From Smithella sp. D17 (GTDB taxonomy: Bacteria; Desulfobacterota; Syntrophia; Syntrophales; Smithellaceae): a stretch of DNA of 17,217 nt. How positions within the stretch are numbered: the stretch's first letter is position 1; every line of letters begins with the position of its first letter. A model generated the notes under the pieces. That model searched no databases. It had not been told where the DNA came from and worked only from the letters and a program-made list of their open reading frames with translations. This document shows positions 1 to 6,807 of this stretch, piece after piece. Location of the stretch: the NCBI GenBank assembly GCA_000753945.1, contig JQOA01000052.1, forward strand, positions 1 through 17,217, written 5' to 3'. The translations under genes and the position numbers were made by a program.

Positions 1-963
1 AAATTGAAAAAAGCATGGAAAAGCCCCAACGGCACCATCCGCGCCATGCTCGACGGCACCGTTTTCAGAAAACCGATTTTGGTCAACAATATTAAGCCGA
101 ATGTTTCCTCGTGGAAAAAGCCGATAATCATCGGCCGTCACGCCTACGGCGATGTTTATAACAATTTTGAGATGCTGATTCCGGGCGCGGGAAAACTGGA
201 AATTGTCTTTACTCCCAAAGACGGCGGCAAGGCACAAAAAATCTTAGTTAACGATTTCCCCGCAGCAGGAATAATCCAGATTAATCACAATCTTGATAAA
301 TCAATACTGAATTTTGCCAAGGCGTGTTTTACTTACGCCCTGAGTGAAAAAATAGATCTGTGGTTTTCAACCAAAGACACTATTTCCAAAGTATATGACG
401 CCGGATTCCGTGAAATATTCAACCGCGAATTTGAAACCAGATGGAAAGAAAAATTCGATAAAGCAGGCATCGAATACTTCTTCACCCTGATTGACGATGC
501 CGTGGCGCGCGTTATGAAAGGCGAAGGCGGTATACTCTGGGCGTTAAAAAACTACGACGGAGATGTCCTGTCGGATATGGTCGCTTCCGCCTGCGGTTCA
601 CTGGCCATGATGACATCGGTTCTTGTCTCTCCCGACGGCTGGTTTGAATACGAGGCCGCGCACGGCACTGTGCAAAAGCATTATTACAAGCACTTAAGGG
701 GTGAGGAAACTTCGAGTAATTCCATGGCGCTTATTTTCGCCTGGTCCGGCGGCCTTCGTAAACGGGGAGAAATGGATGGCACGCCGGAAGTAATAAAGTT
801 TGCCGACAAGCTCGAAGAAGCAGCCATTGCCACGGTGGAAGGCGGCATAATGACCGGTGATCTGCTCGCACTCGCCGAAAATAAACCTTCCAATAAAAAA
901 GTTAACACGGAAGATTTTATTAACGCTATCGCCGCAACGCTGCAAAAAAACTTAAATGATTAG
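1..963 (+). CDS. icd: NADP-dependent isocitrate dehydrogenase, eukaryote-type (5' end outside window)
   Basis: Converts isocitrate to 2-oxoglutarate and CO2 with NADP reduction, in the cytoplasm. The frame is open to the left edge and reads KLKKAWKSPNGTIR at once, which matches about residue 90 of the roughly 410-residue IDH1-type family, so some 85-90 residues are missing. An internal TTG at position 4 is not the start. Visible family motifs are SPNGTIR (substrate-binding Ser/Asn/Arg), IIIGRHAYGD (the IDH1 Arg132 region), the Lys in WFSTKDT, LIDDAVARV (metal Asp), KNYDGDVLSD (metal Asp pair), MMTSVLVSPDG and the coenzyme segment HGTVQKHY. IDH1-type enzymes usually have Thr-Arg-His in that coenzyme segment. 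Here the Arg that contacts the NADP 2'-phosphate is Lys, a conservative change. The stop codon overlaps the rlmN start, so the two genes are probably co-transcribed. Confidence 0.95.
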   Translation, partial: KLKKAWKSPNGTIRAMLDGTVFRKPILVNNIKPNVSSWKKPIIIGRHAYGDVYNNFEMLIPGAGKLEIVFTPKDGGKAQKILVNDFPAAGIIQINHNLDKSILNFAKACFTYALSEKIDLWFSTKDTISKVYDAGFREIFNREFETRWKEKFDKAGIEYFFTLIDDAVARVMKGEGGILWALKNYDGDVLSDMVASACGSLAMMTSVLVSPDGWFEYEAAHGTVQKHYYKHLRGEETSSNSMALIFAWSGGLRKRGEMDGTPEVIKFADKLEEAAIATVEGGIMTGDLLALAENKPSNKKVNTEDFINAIAATLQKNLND

Positions 964-2011
964 CCGCTCTGAAAATCTGCTTCCTAATTTGCTGGATTTC
1001 ACTCTGGAGGAGATGGAGGAATTTATTTCCTCTTTGGGTAAGGAAAAATTCCGCGCCCGGCAGATAAGGAAATGTCTTTACCAATCCGGCAATGTTTCTT
1101 TTGAAGACATGACCACCCTCTCCCGCGATTTTCGCACCAGACTCTCCGGCATCGCGCGCGTCAGCCGCCCGCAAATCGTCAAGGTTCAGGAATCCAGGGA
1201 TCAAACAAAGAAAATCCTGCTACGTCTGGAAGACGGGCTTTTTATTGAAAGTGTTTTAATTCCGGGGAAAAATAACTGGACGATTTGCGTATCCACTCAG
1301 GCCGGCTGTGCCATGGACTGCAAATTCTGCCTGACAGCGCGTCAGGGTTTAAAAAGAAATTTGAACCCTTCGGAAATTGTAGGCCAACTTCTGACATTGA
1401 GACACGAAATGCCCCAATGCCCTGACATAAAAAATATTGTGATGATGGGCATGGGCGAACCGCTGGTTAATTATGAAAATGTTGTCAAAGCGATAAAAAA
1501 TCTCACCTGTGATTTCGGCATGGGATTTTCCAACCGTAAAGTAACCGTATCCACCTGCGGGCTTGCCCCGCAAATCATCAGGCTGGGAGAGGATATTTGC
1601 ATTAATCTCGCCGTTTCGCTCAACGCTCATGATAACGAAACCAGAAGCAAGCTAATGCCTGTTAATAAAAAGTACCCTTTGGAAGTCCTGCTGGAGGCCT
1701 GTAAAAAATACCCCATGCCCGGCCGGAGACTTCTGACCTTTGAATATATTTTAATTGACGGTATTAATTCCTCTGTGCGAGATGCAAAAAAACTGGCGGC
1801 CTTGTTGAAAGGCCAGCGCTGCAAGTTGAATCTGATTGTCTTTAATGAATATCCCGGAACACCGTTCAAGTCTCCTTCACAAAAAACCGTAGAATTGTTT
1901 CAGCAGACATTGATTGATAATCACTATACCACCATGCTCCGCGCCAGCAAAGGAAGCGATATCCTGGCCGCCTGCGGACAATTGAGCGGGTCAGTAGCAT
2001 CTACAGCGTGA
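956..2011 (+). CDS. rlmN: 23S rRNA (adenine2503-C2)/tRNA (A37-C2) methyltransferase RlmN
   Basis: Radical SAM methyltransferase that methylates C2 of A2503 in 23S rRNA and A37 of some tRNAs. At 351 residues it has the usual family length. The 4Fe-4S motif is CAMDCKFC (Cys118, Cys122, Cys125). The resolving Cys111 lies in TICVSTQAG. The SAM-binding GMGEPL motif is present. The methyl-carrying Cys340 sits in the C-terminal RASKGSDILAACGQL. The N-terminal segment (about residues 10-75) with KFRARQIRKCLYQ is the small helical RNA-binding domain. The ATG start lies 8 bases inside icd (ATGATTAG overlap), which implies translational coupling. All key residues are present, so the gene appears functional. 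Confidence 0.97.
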   Translation: MISRSENLLPNLLDFTLEEMEEFISSLGKEKFRARQIRKCLYQSGNVSFEDMTTLSRDFRTRLSGIARVSRPQIVKVQESRDQTKKILLRLEDGLFIESVLIPGKNNWTICVSTQAGCAMDCKFCLTARQGLKRNLNPSEIVGQLLTLRHEMPQCPDIKNIVMMGMGEPLVNYENVVKAIKNLTCDFGMGFSNRKVTVSTCGLAPQIIRLGEDICINLAVSLNAHDNETRSKLMPVNKKYPLEVLLEACKKYPMPGRRLLTFEYILIDGINSSVRDAKKLAALLKGQRCKLNLIVFNEYPGTPFKSPSQKTVELFQQTLIDNHYTTMLRASKGSDILAACGQLSGSVASTA

Positions 2012-2092
2012 ATTAACCTATCATTGAAAACTAACCACAGGATGTCGTGGTAATGTTGTGTTACATTTTTTCTCTTTAAAAGGAGGTATATG

Positions 2093-2575
2093 ATGAAGAA
2101 TTACATTAAAAAACCTGTAACTATACTTAGTGCTCTTATTCTTGCCGGTTGCAGCATGTCATACAAAATCATCAGGGACGAACCGGTGAAAAACATACCT
2201 GATAAGAGCTATGAGACAATCATAAGATTGAACACCCCGGATAGTGAACCGCTGGAACCGGAAGCCGGGTACGTTTACGTTGAACCGGGAGGAAAAGTAA
2301 AAACCGACTTCGCTCGTGAGGAGGTTGTTCAACATATCGACATGTTGAACAAATATAAGCTATTTAATAAAAACAATATGGGGAAATTTATCATAAAAGA
2401 CAGCAAGGGTAAGGTGCGCGGCTATTATGAGATACTCCCCGAATATAGAACAATCATCTGGGAAAACGGTGACGATATCTTATTGCAAATTATAATTCCC
2501 TATAACATGATGAACAGCATCGGCAACGGACGTGACAATAGTGGAAAATCGGGTGGACACCACGGTGGCCGATGA
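2093..2575 (+). CDS. Putative lipoprotein, unrecognised family
   Basis: About 160 residues. The N-terminus has a basic start, a short hydrophobic stretch and a lipobox (LILAGCSM), predicting lipid attachment at the Cys about 20 residues in and export to the cell envelope. The rest is hydrophilic with no motif I recognise and ends in a Gly/His/Lys-rich tail (SGKSGGHHGGR). Two ATGs occur in tandem, at 2090 and 2093. A perfect AGGAGGT at 2081-2087 is only 2 bases from the first and about 5 from the second, so I chose 2093. The gene is 80 bases beyond rlmN. A fragment of a second lipoprotein-like gene follows immediately, so this may once have been a two-gene unit. Function unknown. Confidence 0.75.
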   Translation: MKNYIKKPVTILSALILAGCSMSYKIIRDEPVKNIPDKSYETIIRLNTPDSEPLEPEAGYVYVEPGGKVKTDFAREEVVQHIDMLNKYKLFNKNNMGKFIIKDSKGKVRGYYEILPEYRTIIWENGDDILLQIIIPYNMMNSIGNGRDNSGKSGGHHGGR

Positions 2576-2601
2576 ATTTATTCATTCAATACTGATATTG
2601 A

Positions 2602-2802
2602 TCTTACCCCAACTTCAAATACATCCCCGCAGAAGCAGGGAAAGTAAAACAATATCAGATTCGCAATACATCAATAGGCAGTCTGAAGTTCGACAAGAAT
2701 ATCGATACATTTTTCAGGGATGCGGTTTTTGCGGAGTTACACTCTTCCGGTATAAAGCTCGATGATAAGAATCAAGTGCTTGGTGGTGAAATTGAATATA
2801 GA
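2602..2802 (+). pseudogene. Remnant of a YajG-like envelope protein gene
   Basis: No start codon is available: TGA at 2599-2601 precedes the frame. The frame from 2602 nevertheless reads as coherent protein: YPNFKYIPAEAGKV, then NTSIGSLKFDKNIDTFF, then RDAVFAELHSSGIKLDD and NQVLGGEIEY. The segment 'FFRDAVFAEL..SGIKLDD.N.VLGGEIEY' resembles YajG/lipoprotein-type proteins of about 180-220 residues in the stretch after the first strand pair. The similarity is judged by eye. After EIEY (about 2799) the frame runs into sequence that is coding on the opposite strand and stops at 2869-2871. Both the signal-peptide end and the C-terminal half are missing. The fragment is best read as a gene cut at both ends, possibly once in an operon with the lipoprotein just upstream. 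Confidence 0.55.
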
Positions 2803-3046
2803 AGAACGCCCTCAAGCCGGCGCGCGGATGCTCAACTTTCAATTTTCTTACCAGTTCACAAAGCGGCTTAATCTTTTCATCGCTCACAGCTAATAACAAG
2901 GCGTTATTATTACCCGGCCAGTAATGCGTGCCCAGCTTAGGCTCGGATTCTTCTCCCTCACCCATTAATCCACACATTTTAGTGTAAGCTTTAAAACCGG
3001 AATTTTTAAAGGCAGTAATATCGCGTTTTTCTTTTTGATAAACAAA
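2801..3046 (-). pseudogene. Remnant of a PG0541-type P-II-like protein gene (RND transporter-associated)
   Basis: On the - strand the frame after a TAG at 3047-3049 reads KNSGFKAYTKMCGLMGEGEE, then KLGTHYWPGNNNALLLAVSD, then CELVRKLKVEHPRAGLRAFF. This has the layout of small (about 95-residue) P-II-fold proteins of the PG0541 type: '..GxHxWPGxNNxLLxxV.DEK....L..L+.....GxRAF'. These are known to be encoded next to CusA/CzcA-type RND efflux pumps. The N-terminal strand and start codon are lost. After GLRAFF (about 2801) the frame continues into the antisense of the neighbouring lipoprotein fragment. It lies only about 15 bases downstream of the TolC gene on the same strand, where the adaptor and pump genes would be expected to intervene. 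Confidence 0.55.
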
Positions 3047-3062
3047 CTACTTTAAAAAAGTA

Positions 3063-4409
3063 CTATGGCCAGATAGTTCCCATTGCTCGCTGCAGTCTGG
3101 CATAATTTATATTATAATCGCCCAAAGCGTTGGCATACTCCGACTTTGCTTTGGTCAATAAAGTCTGGGCTTCCAGAACCTCCGTTGAAGTAGCAACTCT
3201 TTCTTTATATCTTTCTTCGGAAATGCGGAAATTTTCTTCGGCTTGTTCAATCACTTTCAGCCAGACAACAATTTGACTTTCCGTCTCCTGCAATATCAGG
3301 TAAGCATTTTTTATTTCCAAAGTAATCCGATCATTTAATTCTTTCGACGCTTCCGTGGCCTGATTTTCTCTGGCTTTGCTGGCATCTACCCTGAATTTCG
3401 TTTTGCCCCATTCCCAGAAATTCCAACTGGCCACCGCCATCAAGTACCAGCTTTCCATGTCTTTATAATCACTCCCGTTAGCAGAAGGGTTATCGCCAAA
3501 TCTCGTATAATTACCCACAACACTTAAAGTCGGGAAATAATCGCTTTGTGCCAAACGCACTAATTTCCCCGCCTGTGCTGATTTCAGGAATGATATTTTC
3601 ATTTCCGGCCTTGTTTGCCTTGCGATATTTAAACATTCTTCAAAAGATTGTTTTGAAGGGTGGTAGGTCAGGATATCTTCTATTTCCACCGGTGTGAAAA
3701 TTTCTCGTTTTAATACCGTGTTAAAATTAGATTTGGCCAGTTCCACAGCGTTTTTCGCCCTGATCAGCGCCTGCTTGCCGTTGGCCAACTCAACTTCGGC
3801 ATGCAGTAAGTCATTTTTGGGAATCATGCCTACCTTGAAATAATTATCGGCAACATCACGGTGCGCAGAGAGCATCTCGACAGACTGTTGCGCAGCATCC
3901 TGAATCCTCTTTGCGCGCAAAACATTAAAGTAGGCAATTTTTACATCCTGCACAACATCCTGATATTTGGCTGTTTCTTCCAACCGGGCAATATTCTCAC
4001 CAATACTGTTGACCTGATAATTAGCCAGAATACCACCGCCCGCAAAAAGAGGCTGGCGGGCTTCAACGGCCCAGTTGTAATTGTTTTTTGTTCCTACAGG
4101 AACTTCCATTCCATTCATGCCATAGAGAGGTCCCGGAGGAAAACCTTGAGACCTGGAGAAGGGATCCTCGTTCAGACGTTGATAGCTGTAAGATGTATTG
4201 AACTTGGGCAGGAATCCGGTAATTGCTTCCCTTTTCTGGGCGGTGGCGCCTTTGGTTCCTTCTTTGGCAATATTTATGACCGTACTGTTTTTCAGGGCGA
4301 TGTCAATACTCGCATCCAATGTCAACGGCCCTTCGGCAAAAACCAAAAGTGGAAATAAAACAACAGTGAAAAGCATTAAAACAATCATGTGCCAGTTTTT
4401 GCTAATCAT
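3063..4409 (-). CDS. TolC-family outer membrane efflux protein
   Basis: A 448-residue member of the outer-membrane efflux (OEP) family, which forms a trimeric channel through the outer membrane and periplasm for RND or ABC efflux pumps. Residues 1-25 are a signal peptide ending VFA-EG. It is followed by LTLDASIDIALKNSTVINIA, the typical first helix of the family, and two repeated helical halves. The second half carries PEMKISFLKSAQAGKLVRLAQSDYFPTLSV, with the family's 'RPE...A......A....PT' pattern. The ATG at 4409 has TGGAG about 9 bases upstream. The gene lies downstream of a truncated tetR with an 83-base gap. It is full length, but no adaptor or pump gene accompanies it, so its pump partner must be encoded elsewhere or it is a leftover of a decayed operon. 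Confidence 0.88.
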   Translation of the reverse strand: MISKNWHMIVLMLFTVVLFPLLVFAEGPLTLDASIDIALKNSTVINIAKEGTKGATAQKREAITGFLPKFNTSYSYQRLNEDPFSRSQGFPPGPLYGMNGMEVPVGTKNNYNWAVEARQPLFAGGGILANYQVNSIGENIARLEETAKYQDVVQDVKIAYFNVLRAKRIQDAAQQSVEMLSAHRDVADNYFKVGMIPKNDLLHAEVELANGKQALIRAKNAVELAKSNFNTVLKREIFTPVEIEDILTYHPSKQSFEECLNIARQTRPEMKISFLKSAQAGKLVRLAQSDYFPTLSVVGNYTRFGDNPSANGSDYKDMESWYLMAVASWNFWEWGKTKFRVDASKARENQATEASKELNDRITLEIKNAYLILQETESQIVVWLKVIEQAEENFRISEERYKERVATSTEVLEAQTLLTKAKSEYANALGDYNINYARLQRAMGTIWP

Positions 4410-4492
4410 ATTTTTTCACTCCATTTAAAAAGATGTCCAGAATAAACCCCTTTTTAGAACGGGGGGATTCTTTTGTCGGCATCAACATCCAT

Positions 4493-4693
4493 CTAACTGA
4501 TCATTGTTGTGTAAAGATTTTCTTTGCCTTCAAAGAATTGATAGAGAGAACCGGTGGAGAAACCTGAAGCATTGGCGATTTCAGCCATTGTGACATCGTG
4601 AAAACTTTTAGCGGCGAATATTTTCTCTGCCGTTCTCAGAATCTCCGCCCGTCGCATATTGAACTCGCGTTCTTTTCTTTCTGATCTCACCAT
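4493..4693 (-). pseudogene. TetR/AcrR-family regulator truncated to its DNA-binding domain
   Basis: The 66-residue product contains a complete TetR N-terminal helix-turn-helix domain: RRAEILRTAEKIFAAKSF, then DVTMAEIANASGFSTGSLYQFF, then GKENLY. It stops at MIS-TAG just where helix 4 should lead into the ligand-binding domain. Family members are about 190-220 residues long. Only about 80 bases lie between this stop and tolC, and they hold no continuation in any frame that I can see, so the C-terminal domain has been deleted rather than frameshifted. The position upstream of tolC is that of the usual local repressor of a TolC/RND operon. A short DNA-binding remnant might still bind, but the dimerisation surface of TetR proteins is in the missing part. 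Confidence 0.7.
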
Positions 4694-4697
4694 GAAA

Positions 4698-4738
4698 GAA
4701 CCTTTTTGAATAGTTATTCATTTTTTGAATGAAGGTTC
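4698..4738. promoter_or_regulatory. Candidate TetR operator upstream of truncated tetR
   Basis: Directly upstream of the tetR start is TGAATA-GT-TATTCA (4707-4720), an inverted repeat of six-base arms. It overlaps ATTCA-TTTTT-TGAAT (4716-4730), and an outer pair GAACCT/AGGTTC (4698-4703 and 4733-4738) encloses both. Nested palindromes with TGAAT half-sites next to a TetR gene are typical autoregulatory operators. The assignment rests on position and symmetry only. Confidence 0.5.
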
Positions 4739-4741
4739 ACA

Positions 4742-4767
4742 AGTATAGAATTTTTGCCATTTGTCAA
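4742..4767 (-). promoter_or_regulatory. Weak promoter candidate for the tetR-tolC unit
   Basis: On the - strand TTGACA (4767-4762) is followed by TATACT (4747-4742). The hexamers match consensus well, but the spacer is only 14 bases rather than 16-18. The candidate operator lies just downstream, where a bound repressor would block RNA polymerase. The short spacing may mean this is not a sigma70 promoter, or that it is impaired. Confidence 0.3.
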
Positions 4768-4808
4768 GGCAAAATGTGCCGGAAAACGATTTTTTAAAAG
4801 GAATAAAC

Positions 4809-4846
4809 CGTTAAATGTTTTTTCCATTTTTGTCAGAAATTTAACG
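4809..4846. repeat. Inverted repeat in the 4694-5033 intergenic region
   Basis: CGTTAAAT (4809-4816) and ATTTAACG (4839-4846) form 8-base inverted arms 22 bases apart. A second small hairpin, TTTTGCC/GGCAAAA (4752-4758 and 4768-4774), lies nearby. The roughly 340-base intergenic stretch is very AT-rich and holds no ORF I would call. Apart from these repeats and the promoter elements listed, I see nothing in it. Confidence 0.35.
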
Positions 4847-4880
4847 TTTCTTTCAATACTAAACAAATTGACAAAAATGC

Positions 4881-4908
4881 TTGCCTACTAAAATTAAATA
4901 TTTATAAT
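4881..4908 (+). promoter_or_regulatory. Candidate sigma70 promoter for the small membrane protein
   Basis: TTGCCT (4881-4886) and a perfect TATAAT (4903-4908) are separated by 16 bases. Transcription would start near 4915 and give a leader of roughly 120 bases before the ATG at 5034. TTGACA at 4868-4873 is an alternative -35, but it lacks a well-spaced -10. Confidence 0.4.
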
Positions 4909-5033
4909 ATTATATCAATGACTTACAAATTTATTTTTTTCTTAATGTAATCTGGCACACTTATTTCATATAAGTAAATCAATAATAAAAATGGAAAATT
5001 TTTTAAGATTTTATACAAGGAGAGAGGTAAATT

Positions 5034-5309
5034 ATGAAAAAGACCATACAAATAACACTTTTAACGATTTTTGTAACTTTGGTGACAGCGTCTTTCAGCT
5101 ATGCCCAATACAGCGTTACCGGAAGTAATAGTTTCCCCTTCTTTCATCTGGGATGCTTAATAATAGGCGGACTGATAATTGTTTCTTTAAAGAAGAAATA
5201 CACCAAATTATACCTGAGCGAAGCCATTGGATCATTTGCATTATATGCTGTTTTAGTTACTCTTTTTACCGCACCGGTAGCTGACGCTCTTAAAACTTTA
5301 ATTAATTAG
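5034..5309 (+). CDS. Small membrane protein of unknown function
   Basis: Encodes 91 residues. The N-terminus is a classical signal peptide or signal anchor (MKKTIQITLLTIFVTLV, with a likely cleavage at SYA-QYS). Two hydrophobic segments follow, HLGCLIIGGLIIVSL and GSFALYAVLVTLFTAPVA, separated by a basic patch KKKYTK. A strong purine-rich Shine-Dalgarno (AAGGAG at 5017-5022, or GAGAGG just after) precedes the ATG. A rho-independent terminator lies about 30 bases after the stop, so the gene is a single-gene transcription unit. The two-segment layout with a KK(K) turn is an inner-membrane hairpin. I do not recognise the family. Composition agrees with real coding sequence. Confidence 0.8.
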   Translation: MKKTIQITLLTIFVTLVTASFSYAQYSVTGSNSFPFFHLGCLIIGGLIIVSLKKKYTKLYLSEAIGSFALYAVLVTLFTAPVADALKTLIN

Positions 5310-5340
5310 AACCATTCCCCTTCTCAGAAGCTACAACCTT

Positions 5341-5372
5341 AAAAGCCCCGCGCACTCACTGGCGGGGTTTTT
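5341..5372 (+). terminator. Rho-independent terminator, possibly bidirectional
   Basis: The stem CCCCGC (5346-5351) / GCGGGG (5362-5367) has a 10-base loop, is extended by AAAAG/TTTTT pairing with one G-T, and is followed by a T-rich run. It ends the small membrane protein unit on the + strand. It also lies 13 bases past the stop of the DUF484-like gene on the - strand, so it could serve both. Confidence 0.88.
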
Positions 5373-5384
5373 ATTATTATTTCA

Positions 5385-5936
5385 CTAAAAGGCTAATTTA
5401 TCATTATTTATTGCCGCAACAAGCTCAGTCAGGCGCACCGATACTGATTGTGCCAATTTTAGTAAAAGATCGGTTGCCATTTCCGGTGTGTAACGATTAC
5501 GGTAGGCATCTCCATTATTCCAGCTTCCAACAATCTCTTCTTTAATTTTAAAAGGAACCAACGCCAGTGATTTAACAAAATACTTCCTGGCGGACGGTAA
5601 TAATTTGTAATACGGCTGGAGATCTTTATTCACCAAAACCGGTTTTAATCCGGCGGGAAGAATTTCGTTAAACAACTCCGGCTTTATTACCTTAAGCCGG
5701 TCTATTAAAATATCGGACGATTTTATTGCCTCAATTACGGGAGCGGTCATTGTAGTATCTATTAGGGTAAGCCAAACATAAGGAACTTCAAATTCTTTTT
5801 CTATTCCTGTAAAAAGAATTTCAAAAAGACCGGTAATATCCTTGGCCTCTGACAAACTTGAGTCAATCCTCTCGAAACTATCGGCAATTTTAATATTGAT
5901 ACGTTCAATATTTTCTATTTTATTCATAATTATCAT
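5385..5936 (-). CDS. DUF484/GAF-like domain protein
   Basis: About 183 residues. The N-terminal 35 residues are a predicted amphipathic helix. They are followed by one GAF-like alpha/beta domain: FEVPYVWLTLIDTT, then LKPVLVNKDLQPYYKLLP, KSLALVPFKIKEEIVGSWNNG and a C-terminal helix VSVRLTELVAA. The arrangement resembles DUF484 proteins, whose role is unknown. The ATG at 5936 overlaps the xth stop as ATGA, so I chose it; a GTG at 5945 and an ATG at 5927 are alternatives. The gene is therefore translated together with exonuclease III. In gammaproteobacteria DUF484 is usually near xerC, so this pairing is different. No ligand can be predicted. The GAF/DUF484 assignment is by eye. Confidence 0.7.
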   Translation of the reverse strand: MIIMNKIENIERINIKIADSFERIDSSLSEAKDITGLFEILFTGIEKEFEVPYVWLTLIDTTMTAPVIEAIKSSDILIDRLKVIKPELFNEILPAGLKPVLVNKDLQPYYKLLPSARKYFVKSLALVPFKIKEEIVGSWNNGDAYRNRYTPEMATDLLLKLAQSVSVRLTELVAAINNDKLAF

Positions 5937-6706
5937 TTTCCCCACTGAGCGTAAAGAATAAGATGATCCGAAGGTTTTTCCGCAAGCCTTGATTCCAAAT
6001 CAATAGAGCAACTTTTTGATTTTTCGGCAAGTGTTTTTGTTGCCAGGATTTGATCGACCCGCCAGCCCAGCTTGCGCTTCACGGAATCCTTGATACGGTA
6101 ATCAAAAAAAGTGTACTGACCGGCGACACCCGGATGATGTTGACGGAATATATCCGTGAATCCCCATGATTTAACATCTTCATACGCTTTCCAGACTTCA
6201 GGATTAAAACAGACATGTCCGAGGATTCTTTTCGGATCGTGTACATCTATATTTTCCGGGGCAACGTTAAGATCGCCGCACCAGATTATTTTATCCTGCG
6301 GCTGAAAATGCTTCTGCAGATATTTTTTCAGACGCCCGAACCATTCCAGTTTATACGCATACTGAGGGCTTTCCGTTTCCTGACCCTGTGGGACATAGGT
6401 ATTAATTATCGTCAGGTCATCATATGTTGCGATTATTAAACGATCAGGATCGGCAGGTTCACTATCGAAGCCGAATACTACTTTTTGCGGTTTGAGTTTC
6501 GAGGCTATGGCCACACCTTTATATTGTTTATCACCTTTGAAAACTACGTGGTAACCCAGGGATTCCAATTCGGCTACGGGGAAGCTGGCATCGGCAACTT
6601 TTGTTTCCTGCATACAAAAATAATCAGGATTGTTTTTTTGCAGCCAGGGCACAATAATATGCAGGCGGGAGCGTATGGAATTTACATTATAAGATGCAAT
6701 TTTCAA
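5933..6706 (-). CDS. xth: Exodeoxyribonuclease III (AP endonuclease)
   Basis: Hydrolyses DNA 5' to abasic sites and removes nucleotides from 3' ends in base-excision repair. At 257 residues it is close to E. coli Xth (268). All catalytic residues of the endonuclease/exonuclease/phosphatase fold are visible: Asn7 in SYNVNSIRSR, Glu34 in CMQETKV, Tyr104 in INTYVPQG, Asp145 and Asn147 in WCGDLNVAP, Asp218 in WRVDQILA, and the Asp247-His248 pair in PSDHLIL. It is the first gene of a two-gene unit with the DUF484-like gene (ATGA overlap). A candidate promoter lies on the - strand just upstream, divergent from that of the FAD enzyme. Confidence 0.96.
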   Translation of the reverse strand: MKIASYNVNSIRSRLHIIVPWLQKNNPDYFCMQETKVADASFPVAELESLGYHVVFKGDKQYKGVAIASKLKPQKVVFGFDSEPADPDRLIIATYDDLTIINTYVPQGQETESPQYAYKLEWFGRLKKYLQKHFQPQDKIIWCGDLNVAPENIDVHDPKRILGHVCFNPEVWKAYEDVKSWGFTDIFRQHHPGVAGQYTFFDYRIKDSVKRKLGWRVDQILATKTLAEKSKSCSIDLESRLAEKPSDHLILYAQWGK

Positions 6707-6737
6707 AGTAAGCGCTACCTTTCTTAATTACATGTAC

Positions 6738-6766
6738 TTAATATCACGACCTAAGATTACTCTCAA
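6738..6766 (-). promoter_or_regulatory. Candidate sigma70 promoter for xth
   Basis: On the - strand TTGAGA (6766-6761) and TATTAA (6743-6738) are 17 bases apart. This is 5/6 and 4/6 matches to consensus at ideal spacing, about 30 bases before the xth ATG. Confidence 0.5.
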
Positions 6767-6772
6767 GTTTTT

Positions 6773-6801
6773 TTGCGGCAATCGACAAAATTGTGTATAA
6801 A
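6773..6801 (+). promoter_or_regulatory. Candidate sigma70 promoter for the FAD oxidoreductase
   Basis: TTGCGG (6773-6778), a 17-base spacer and TATAAA (6796-6801). Transcription would begin at about 6808, which is the likely start codon itself. No Shine-Dalgarno is seen, suggesting a leaderless transcript. Confidence 0.5.
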
Positions 6802-6807
6802 AATGAC

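Noticed and set aside
2891..2909. Perfect inverted repeat TAATAAC-AAGGC-GTTATTA as a terminator
   Set aside because: It falls in the P-II-like coding remnant (codons for Asn-Asn-Ala-Leu-Leu-Leu) and has no T-run after it, so chance from codon use is likelier.
2714..2977. Reading 2714-2977 (-) as one intact 87-residue gene
   Set aside because: Only the first two thirds look like a P-II-like protein. The tail is antisense of the lipoprotein fragment, and the start lies inside the conserved region rather than before it.
3861..4358. 165-codon open frame on the + strand antisense to tolC
   Set aside because: It is the shadow of a well-supported TolC-family gene. Its translation has no domain logic and no Shine-Dalgarno sequence.
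4441..4475. CCCC/GGGG hairpin between tetR remnant and tolC as a terminator
   Set aside because: Only four G-C pairs with a 10-base loop and no proper T-run. It would also separate tolC from its likely promoter.
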